A DNA stretch of 8,253 nucleotides, taken from Friedmanniella sp. (GTDB taxonomy: Bacteria > Actinomycetota > Actinomycetes > Propionibacteriales > Propionibacteriaceae). Below the pieces are notes generated by a model. It had not been told where the DNA came from. It saw nothing but the letters and a program-made list of their open reading frames with translations, and searched no databases. The position numbers and the translations under genes were made by a program. Each line of letters begins with the position of its first letter. The first letter of the stretch is position 1. The stretch spans positions 1-8,253 of the forward strand of contig JAOPXW010000175.1 in assembly GCA_025964935.1 (NCBI GenBank). The letters are read 5' to 3'. Below are positions 1 through 4,642 of the stretch, in pieces.

Positions 1-651
1 CGCGCTCACCCGGTTCGCCGCGTTGACCAGCACCTGGCCGGCCACGGCGCCGACCACGGCCAGCCCACCCGCGACCGCCGTCCAGCGCAGGAAGCTCCGC
101 CGGGCCGGCTGCTCGGCCTCGTCCCCGGGTCGGGACCGGGTCGGCTGCTCGGCCTCGTCCCGGGGTCGGGACCGGGTCGGCTGCCACCGGCGGAGCCGGG
201 TGATGAGGGTGCTCAGGAGCATGTAGCCGACCAGCAGCCCCACCACCGTGGGAACGTACGCCGCCGGGTCGGCCTGGGTGCGGACGGTGACCGCGACCAC
301 CGCCACCACCGCGAGAACACCGAAGACCAGGGCGCCACCCCAGGGGCGGCGGTGCTCCCGCTGGCCGGCGAGCGCGAACACCAGGAGCAGGGCGACCACG
401 ATGATCGTGACCAGGATGGGCTTGTCCGCCGTGCCCAGGGAGTCCTTGCCGAAGTTGACCAGCGGGGCCGGCAGCAGCTTGATGATGAGCTCGCCCACCG
501 CCGGGACGGGTGAGGCGGCCGGGGCGATCAGCCAGGAGGCGAGGTCGGCGACGGCGAGCCCCGCCACTCCCGACACGACCCCCGACACCCGCGCCCACCG
601 CCGGGTCGCGGTCCTGCTGGCGGTGTCGGCGTCGGCTGAGCGCTGGTGCAT
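1..651 (-). CDS. Membrane-anchored molybdopterin-dependent oxidoreductase (sulfite oxidase/YedY type), N-terminal part only
   Basis: An open frame runs on the minus strand from ATG at 651-649 off the left window edge, giving 217 residues without a stop. A GGAAG ribosome binding site (664-660) lies 8 nt before the ATG. Hydrophobic segments at about residues 22-44, 79-97, 105-123 and 131-150 predict four membrane helices. A charged linker (about 153-183) follows, then a twin-arginine motif (RRSFLRW, 184-190) and a hydrophobic stretch to about 208. This order, membrane domain then internal Tat-like signal, with FGKDSLGTADKP before the second helix, matches actinobacterial proteins whose C-terminal domain is an extracytoplasmic sulfite-oxidase-type Mo-cofactor domain. 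That catalytic domain lies outside the window, so the enzyme class is inferred from the N-terminus. The linker contains a 12-residue tandem duplication. It is divergent from the gene starting at 712. The membrane-protein call is firm; the Mo-enzyme call is probable. Confidence 0.75.
   Translation of the reverse strand, partial: MHQRSADADTASRTATRRWARVSGVVSGVAGLAVADLASWLIAPAASPVPAVGELIIKLLPAPLVNFGKDSLGTADKPILVTIIVVALLLVFALAGQREHRRPWGGALVFGVLAVVAVVAVTVRTQADPAAYVPTVVGLLVGYMLLSTLITRLRRWQPTRSRPRDEAEQPTRSRPGDEAEQPARRSFLRWTAVAGGLAVVGAVAGQVLVNAANRVSA
101..184. repeat. 36-bp tandem repeat, about 2.3 copies, in frame within the oxidoreductase linker
   Basis: The full units are 109-144 and 145-180, differing only at 126 (c) against 162 (g). 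The 36-bp period extends leftwards to 101 with one further mismatch (105 against 141) and rightwards to 184. Because 36 is a multiple of three, the repeat adds 12 residues per unit to the linker between the last membrane helix and the Tat motif. The two copies read QPTRSRPRDEAE and QPTRSRPGDEAE, followed by a partial QPARR. Near-identity suggests a recent duplication by slippage or unequal recombination. Confidence 0.93.
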
Positions 652-711
652 GGGTCCATCTTCCGCCGTCGACCAAGGAACGGGGGATCGAGCAGCCAGT
701 AGGTTGGCAGG
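652..711. promoter_or_regulatory. Divergent intergenic region (60 bp) between the Mo-oxidoreductase and the SRPBCC-like gene
   Basis: Both flanking genes start outward from this stretch, so it should carry both promoters. On the minus strand a GGAAG (664-660) serves the gene at 651. On the plus strand TAGGTT (700-705) fits the actinobacterial -10 pattern TANNNT and lies 6 nt before the GTG at 712, the spacing expected for a leaderless transcript. No convincing -35 hexamer was found for either direction. The arrangement is visible in the sequence; promoter assignment is inference. Confidence 0.35.
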
Positions 712-1176
712 GTGCGTCTCCAACGTCAGTCGTTGCTGCCCTGTCCGGTCGAGCGGCTCGCGCCGGAGCTGCGAAAGCCGGAGCTGCTCAACTACATCTC
801 CTGGCCGATGATCCGCTTCGTGCCGGTCGACCCCCCGGTGCTGCCGCCGACCTGGAGCCGGCAGCCGTACCGGACCGACCTGCGGATCGGCGGCCGGCTG
901 TCCATCGGGGAACACACGCTCGACCTGCAGCCCACGCCGGAGGCCGGCCCGCTGGTCTGGCATGACGCCGGGTTCAGCGGCCTGATCAGGACCTGGGACC
1001 ACCAGATCGACCTCGAGGACTTCCACGGCATGACCCGCTACACCGACCGGGTCGAGATCCACGCGGGCGCCCTCACCGTCCCCGCCTGGCTGTTCGCCTG
1101 GGTGTTCTACGCCCACCGGCAGCGTCGGCTCAACCGCCTCGTGGCCAGCGGGTTCGACTACGCAGGCGCCGGCTAG
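712..1176 (+). CDS. SRPBCC-like (START/polyketide-cyclase superfamily) hypothetical protein
   Basis: The gene encodes 154 residues, starting at GTG (712) and ending at TAG. The pattern resembles small actinobacterial SRPBCC-fold proteins: an N-terminal stretch with RKPELLNYISWP (21-32), alternating strand-like segments (RTDLRIGGRLSIGEHTLDL, 54-72), RTWDHQIDL (93-101), TRYTDRVEIHAG (108-119) and a C-terminal amphipathic helix with WLFAWVFYAHRQRRLNRLV (126-144), which would be the long closing helix. SRPBCC proteins bind hydrophobic ligands in a deep pocket; no ligand can be named here. There is no signal peptide, so it is probably cytoplasmic. There is no strong Shine-Dalgarno sequence before the GTG; a TANNNT hexamer 6 nt upstream suggests leaderless expression. 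It stands alone between a divergent gene and, 90 bp downstream, a co-directional beta-glucosidase with its own ribosome binding site. The gene is fairly sure; the family is moderate. Confidence 0.68.
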   Translation: MRLQRQSLLPCPVERLAPELRKPELLNYISWPMIRFVPVDPPVLPPTWSRQPYRTDLRIGGRLSIGEHTLDLQPTPEAGPLVWHDAGFSGLIRTWDHQIDLEDFHGMTRYTDRVEIHAGALTVPAWLFAWVFYAHRQRRLNRLVASGFDYAGAG

Positions 1177-1181
1177 GACCT

Positions 1182-1197
1182 CCCCGCGGGGGCGGGG
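1182..1197 (+). terminator. Possible GC-rich stem-loop after the SRPBCC-like gene
   Basis: CCCCGC (1182-1187) pairs with GCGGGG (1192-1197) around a 4-nt loop, starting 6 nt after the stop codon at 1176. No T-tract follows (the next bases are ccuccg), so this would be an atypical terminator. GC-rich DNA forms such short stems readily. It is listed as a candidate because of its position. Confidence 0.25.
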
Positions 1198-1256
1198 CCT
1201 CCGTGCGGCACCAGGAGCGCGGCGTGCTAGACACGAAGCCTCTGATCCGCTGCCCT

Positions 1257-1261
1257 AGGAG
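1257..1261 (+). promoter_or_regulatory. Ribosome binding site of the beta-glucosidase gene
   Basis: AGGAG lies 5 nt before the ATG at 1267. It fixes that ATG as the start. The reading frame then opens directly into a typical GH3 N-terminus. Confidence 0.75.
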
Positions 1262-1266
1262 CCTCG

Positions 1267-3528
1267 ATGCCCCAGCCCGCACCCACCCTCGACGTCGAGG
1301 CGGTTCTCGCCCAGCTGACCCTGGAGGAGAAGGCGGCACTCACGCTGGGGTCCGACTTCTGGCACACCGCGCCCGTCGAGCGGCTCGGCGTCCCGGCCAT
1401 CATGGTGGCCGACGGTCCGCACGGCCTGCGGGCCCAGATGAACGAGGCCGACCACGTCGGCCTGTCCGGCAGCGTGCCGGCCACCTGCTTCCCGACCGCG
1501 TCCGCCCTCGGCAGCTCGTGGAACCCGGGCCTGTTCCGCCGGGTCGGGGACGCGCTGGGGGCCGAGGCCGCGGCCTGCGGCGTGTCGGTCGTCCTCGGCC
1601 CGGGCATCAACATGAAGCGCTCGCCGCTGTGCGGGCGCAACTTCGAGTACCTGTCGGAGGACCCGTACCTGGCCGGCGAGCTGGCCACCGCGATGGTCCA
1701 GGGCACCCAGAGCCGAGGCATCGGCACCTCGCTCAAGCACTACGCGGCCAACAACCAGGAGGACGACCGGCTCCGGGTCAGCGCCGAGGTGGACGAGCGC
1801 ACCCTGCGCGAGATCTACCTGCCGGCGTTCGAGCGGGTGGTGAAGCAGGCCACGCCCTGGACGCTGATGTGCGCGTACAACAAGGTCAACGGCACCTACG
1901 CCTCCGAGCACCACTGGCTGCTGACCGAGGTGCTCCGGGACGGGTGGGGCTTCGACGGCCTGGTCATGTCGGACTGGGGTGCGGTGCACGACCGGGTGGC
2001 CGCGCTGGAGGCCGGGCTCGACCTGGAGATGCCGCCGAACCTGGAGCAGAGCGCCGCCCGGGTGGTGGCCGCGGTCCGCGAGGGTCGGCTGGCCGAGTCG
2101 GTGCTGGACCTGGGCGTCCGGCGCGTCCTCGACCTGGTCAACCGGGTCCGGCCCGCGCTCGAGGCGGGCGGGGAGTTCGACGAGCAGGCCCACCACGACC
2201 TGGCCCGGGCGGCGGCCCTGGAGTCGGCGGTCCTGCTCAAGAACGACGACGCCGCCCTGCCGCTGCGACCGGCCGCGGGGGCCACCGTCGCCGTCCTCGG
2301 CGAGTTCGCCAGGACTCCGCGCTACCAGGGGGCCGGCAGCTCGCAGGTCAACCCGACCCGGGTCGACGTCATCTTCGACGAGCTCGCGGCCCGGCTCCCC
2401 GAAGGGGTCGAGCTGACGTACGCCGCCGGCTTCGGGATCGGGACCACCGAGGGTGACGCCGAGCTGCAGGAGGCGGCGGTGGAGGCGGCGTCGGCGGCCG
2501 ACCACGTGCTGCTCTACCTCGGGCTGCCGGCGGCGGCGGAGTCGGAGGGCTTCGACCGTACGCACCTCGACCTGCCCGCCAACCAGCTGGCCCTGCTCAG
2601 CGCCCTGCACCGGGTCGGCATCCGCCCGATCGTGGTGCTGGCCAACGGCTCCTCGGTCCGGCTCTCGACCTGGGAGCACCAGGCCGCGGCGATCCTGGAG
2701 TGCTGGCTGTCGGGTCAGGCGGCGGGCTCGGCGGCGGCCGAGCTCGTCCTCGGTCTGGCCAACCCGTCCGGAAAGCTGGCCGAGACCCTTCCCGTACGGC
2801 TGGAGGACTGCTCCTCCTTCCTCAACTTCCCGGGTGACTCCGGTGTCGTGCGCTACGGGGAGGGCATCTTCATCGGCTACCGGGGCTACGACCGGGCGCG
2901 CCAGGAGGTCAGCTACCCCTTCGGCTTCGGGTTGTCGTACACGACCTTCACCGTCGGGGACCTCTCGGTGCGGACCAGCGGCTCGGTGGCCGACGACGAC
3001 CTGGAGGTGCAGGCGACGGTCACCGTGGCCAACACCGGTGCGGTCGCCGGGGCCGAGGTGGTGCAGGTGTACGTGTCCGACCTGGAGTCGAGCGTGGCCC
3101 GTCCCGTACGCGAGCTGAAGGCCTTCGCCAAGGTGCACCTGGAGCCGGGGGAGAGCAAGCAGGTCAGCCTGGTGCTGGACGCGCGGGCCTTCGCGTACTG
3201 GTCGACCCGGCACCACGACTGGGTGGTGGAGGCCGGTGACTTCCAGGTCGCGGTGGGCACCTCCTCGCGGCACCTGGTCGCCCGCGAGCGCATCCATCTG
3301 GAGGCGCCGTCGGTGGCCCCGCCGCTGACCGCGGACTCGACGCTGCAGGAGTGGGTCGCCGACGACCGCGGCCGGCAGCTGCTGAGCCGGCTCGACGTGC
3401 CGATCCTGCACGACCCCGAGCTCGTCCGGGTGATCGGCACGATGCCGATGCGCACCCTCGCGTCGTTCTCGGGACTGCTGTTCGACCACGGCACCCTGGA
3501 CCGGTTGGCAGCGGACCTCGAGGGCTGA
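1267..3528 (+). CDS. Glycoside hydrolase family 3 beta-glucosidase
   Basis: The gene encodes 753 residues, a complete retaining beta-glucosidase of family GH3, which releases terminal beta-linked glucose (or a related sugar) from short oligosaccharides. There is no signal peptide, so it probably acts in the cytoplasm on imported sugars. Domain order is a TIM-barrel domain (about 10-300), an alpha/beta sandwich (about 320-530) and a fibronectin-III-like domain (about 575-665). A tail of about 75 residues follows, ending with an MPMRTLASFSG segment (726-736). Substrate-pocket motifs are DGP (49-51), GRNFE (123-127) and KHYA (157-160). The nucleophile is Asp236 in VMSDW (233-237). The probable acid/base is Glu427 in the ESEGFDR segment (425-431). 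RPVRELKAF (612-620) is typical of the Fn3-like domain. No transporter or LacI-type regulator adjoins it and no CebR-like operator was seen upstream, so its exact substrate is unknown. The alternative GH3 specificities, beta-xylosidase or beta-glucosidase on glycosides, cannot be excluded. Confidence 0.95.
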   Translation: MPQPAPTLDVEAVLAQLTLEEKAALTLGSDFWHTAPVERLGVPAIMVADGPHGLRAQMNEADHVGLSGSVPATCFPTASALGSSWNPGLFRRVGDALGAEAAACGVSVVLGPGINMKRSPLCGRNFEYLSEDPYLAGELATAMVQGTQSRGIGTSLKHYAANNQEDDRLRVSAEVDERTLREIYLPAFERVVKQATPWTLMCAYNKVNGTYASEHHWLLTEVLRDGWGFDGLVMSDWGAVHDRVAALEAGLDLEMPPNLEQSAARVVAAVREGRLAESVLDLGVRRVLDLVNRVRPALEAGGEFDEQAHHDLARAAALESAVLLKNDDAALPLRPAAGATVAVLGEFARTPRYQGAGSSQVNPTRVDVIFDELAARLPEGVELTYAAGFGIGTTEGDAELQEAAVEAASAADHVLLYLGLPAAAESEGFDRTHLDLPANQLALLSALHRVGIRPIVVLANGSSVRLSTWEHQAAAILECWLSGQAAGSAAAELVLGLANPSGKLAETLPVRLEDCSSFLNFPGDSGVVRYGEGIFIGYRGYDRARQEVSYPFGFGLSYTTFTVGDLSVRTSGSVADDDLEVQATVTVANTGAVAGAEVVQVYVSDLESSVARPVRELKAFAKVHLEPGESKQVSLVLDARAFAYWSTRHHDWVVEAGDFQVAVGTSSRHLVARERIHLEAPSVAPPLTADSTLQEWVADDRGRQLLSRLDVPILHDPELVRVIGTMPMRTLASFSGLLFDHGTLDRLAADLEG

Positions 3529-3531
3529 CCG

Positions 3532-3604
3532 CCCCGGAAAGGTGACGCCAGTGGGCGCTGGAGGTCCGCGGAGGTCCATGGGCCTCCACTGGGGTCACCT
3601 TTCC
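3532..3604 (+). repeat. Palindromic repeat element, copy 1 (upstream of the DUF559 nuclease gene)
   Basis: This copy begins 4 nt after the beta-glucosidase stop. The arms 3533-3546 and 3594-3607 pair perfectly over 14 bp (CCCGGAAAGGTGAC). After one G/G mismatch (3547/3593), CCAGTGG (3548-3554) pairs with CCACTGG (3586-3592), leaving a 31-nt loop. It aligns without gaps to 4566-4638 at 59 of 73 positions, in the same orientation. The loop contains GCTGGAGGTCCGC (3557-3569), identical in both copies. It could also end transcription of the beta-glucosidase gene, although no T-tract follows. Confidence 0.9.
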
Positions 3605-3607
3605 GGG

Positions 3608-3700
3608 TTGGGTTTGTCCACCGGCCCCCCGAGCGGCCGGTTGTGCACAGCGAGGGCCCGGGTCCCCTCGAGTTGCCGGCGGCGTCGGCATACCTCAAAT
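3608..3700 (+). promoter_or_regulatory. Leader region of the DUF559 nuclease gene with several short dyads
   Basis: Between palindrome copy 1 and the ATG at 3701 there are three short inverted repeats: CCGGCC/GGCCGG (3621-3626/3635-3640), CGAGGG/CCCTCG (3651-3656/3665-3670) and TGCCG/CGGCA (3674-3678/3686-3690). No clear -35/-10 pair or Shine-Dalgarno sequence precedes the start codon. The AT-rich run just before the ATG (ACCTCAAAT) stands out in this GC-rich setting. The promoter role is inferred from position. Confidence 0.3.
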
Positions 3701-3706
3701 ATGAGG
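3693..3706. promoter_or_regulatory. 5-bp dyad overlapping the DUF559 gene start codon
   Basis: CCTCA (3693-3697) and TGAGG (3702-3706) are perfect inverted repeats separated by 4 nt, with the ATG (3701-3703) inside. It could be an operator for the protein's own helix-turn-helix region, or an mRNA hairpin hiding the start codon. Both are inference, and a 5-bp dyad can occur by chance. Confidence 0.35.
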
Positions 3707-4579
3707 CAGCGAAGCGATGAGGTCCGGTCCCTGCTGGCGCTGGGGGGTGTGCTCTCCAGTCGCGATCGACCCGACCTGGCCGGGTCGCTGGAATGGCTGG
3801 CCCGGGCCGGCGAGGTGGTGGCCGTTCTTCCGGGGGTCTACGCGCCCACCGCGGTGTCGGACCACCTCGCGATCCGGCTCCGGGCGGTTCGGGTCTGGGC
3901 GCCTGAGGCGGTGCTGGTGGGTCCGGCGGCGGCGGCCGTCACGTTCTGGCCCGGGCTCGAGGTGCCCGTGGTCGCGGCCGCACTCCGGTCCCGCCGTCGA
4001 CGTCAGCCGGGGTTCTCCTTCACCCGCCGCACCCTCCCGCCCGAGCTGGTCGGTAGCGTCGGCGGACTCCGGGTCACCGTCCCGGCCCTGACCGCCCTCG
4101 ACCTGTGCGACTCGATGGGCGGTGCCGGCATCGACGCCGTGCTCCGGACCCGGTCGGCGACCCTGACCGGGTTGACCGAGGCGCTCCGGCTGACCGCTGA
4201 CCGACCCGGCAACCGCGTGCGGCGGGCGCTGCTGCACGACTCGCGGGACGAACCGTGGTCCGAGGCGGAGCGGCGTGCTCACCGGCTGCTGCGGGGCGCG
4301 GGGATCGGAGGCTGGCAGGCCAACCTGGCGGTGACGACGCCCGCGGGGACCTACTACCTGGACGTGGGCTTCCGGGCGGAGCGGGTCGCCCTGGAGATCG
4401 ACGGCCGGCGTCACCACAGCGACCCGGCCGCCTTCGAACGGGACCGTCGACGTCAGAACCTGCTGGTCCTGGCCGGCTGGCGGGTGCTGCGGTTCACCTG
4501 GGCGATGCTCGTCGACGAACCCGAGGTGGTGGTGGCCACGGTTCGTCAGGCTCTTCGGCACGCCACCCCGGATAAGTGA
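3701..4579 (+). CDS. AbiEi-like N-terminal domain fused to DUF559 (Vsr-like PD-(D/E)XK) nuclease domain
   Basis: The gene encodes 292 residues. I chose ATG 3701 because the frame upstream, open from a GTG at 3542, reads through the palindromic repeat and gives 53 low-complexity residues unlike the family. Residues 1-60 resemble the winged-helix N-terminus of AbiEi-type antitoxins and their relatives, with GGVLSSRD (15-22), LARAGEVVAVLPGVYAP (33-49) and then an RLRAVRVWAPEAVLVGPAAAA segment (59-79). The C-terminus is a DUF559 domain: LDVGF (220-224, Asp221), LEIDGRRHH (231-239, Glu232), an Asp/Arg-rich ERDRRRQN (246-253) and LAGWRVLRFTW (257-267). A conserved glutamate lies in SEAERRAH (187-194). 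These are the expected metal-binding and catalytic positions of a Vsr-related endonuclease. No membrane segment or signal peptide is present. No AbiEii-like toxin or methylase gene is adjacent, so the substrate and role are unknown. It is bracketed by two palindromic repeats; its TGA lies inside the second. Confidence 0.85.
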   Translation: MRQRSDEVRSLLALGGVLSSRDRPDLAGSLEWLARAGEVVAVLPGVYAPTAVSDHLAIRLRAVRVWAPEAVLVGPAAAAVTFWPGLEVPVVAAALRSRRRRQPGFSFTRRTLPPELVGSVGGLRVTVPALTALDLCDSMGGAGIDAVLRTRSATLTGLTEALRLTADRPGNRVRRALLHDSRDEPWSEAERRAHRLLRGAGIGGWQANLAVTTPAGTYYLDVGFRAERVALEIDGRRHHSDPAAFERDRRRQNLLVLAGWRVLRFTWAMLVDEPEVVVATVRQALRHATPDK

Positions 4580-4638
4580 CGCCAGTGGATGCTGGAGGTC
4601 CGCAGAGGCCCGCAAGCCCCCACTGGCGGCACTTTTCC
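4566..4638 (+). repeat. Palindromic repeat element, copy 2 (at the 3' end of the DUF559 nuclease gene)
   Basis: This is the same element as 3532-3604, in the same orientation. The arms 4570-4588 and 4620-4638 pair at 17 of 19 positions (mismatches 4573/4635 and 4579/4629). The innermost stem is GCCAGTGG/CCACTGGC and the loop is again 31 nt. The left arm contains the last codons and the TGA (4577-4579) of the nuclease gene. The right arm ends 4 nt before the stop codon of the convergent ABC gene (4643-4645, minus strand). It therefore fills the whole space between two convergent genes and may stop transcription in both directions. Confidence 0.9.
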
Positions 4639-4642
4639 CGAG

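Noticed and set aside
248..965. Plus-strand open frames in the first kilobase
   Set aside because: They are antisense to the Mo-oxidoreductase N-terminus or out of frame with the SRPBCC-like gene, and their translations are arginine/alanine/threonine-rich with no domain.
1255..3579. 774-codon open frame on the minus strand opposite the beta-glucosidase gene
   Set aside because: It is a codon-bias shadow: high third-position GC removes stops in this antisense frame. The translation is low-complexity and rich in R, G, V, H and Q, while the plus strand encodes clear GH3 motifs.
3614..3649. Two 9-mers resembling the actinobacterial DnaA box TTGTCCACA (TTGTCCACC at 3614-3622, TTGTGCACA at 3641-3649), suggesting an origin
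   Set aside because: There are only two sites, each with one mismatch, and no dnaA, dnaN or rpmH neighbours or AT-rich region. Chance is more likely.
3542..3700. GTG start at 3542 that would add 53 residues to the DUF559 protein
   Set aside because: The extension translates the palindromic repeat and leader, has low-complexity composition, and lacks a ribosome binding site. ATG 3701 opens directly into the expected AbiEi-like N-terminus.
3195..4579. AbiE toxin-antitoxin operon
   Set aside because: No AbiEii-type nucleotidyltransferase gene follows; the next gene is a convergent ABC exporter subunit, and the DUF559 domain is not a toxin of that family.
3532..4638. CRISPR array or classical insertion sequence around the nuclease gene
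   Set aside because: There are only two repeats nearly 1 kb apart. They are direct and not terminal inverted copies, no target-site duplication was found, and the protein is not a known transposase.
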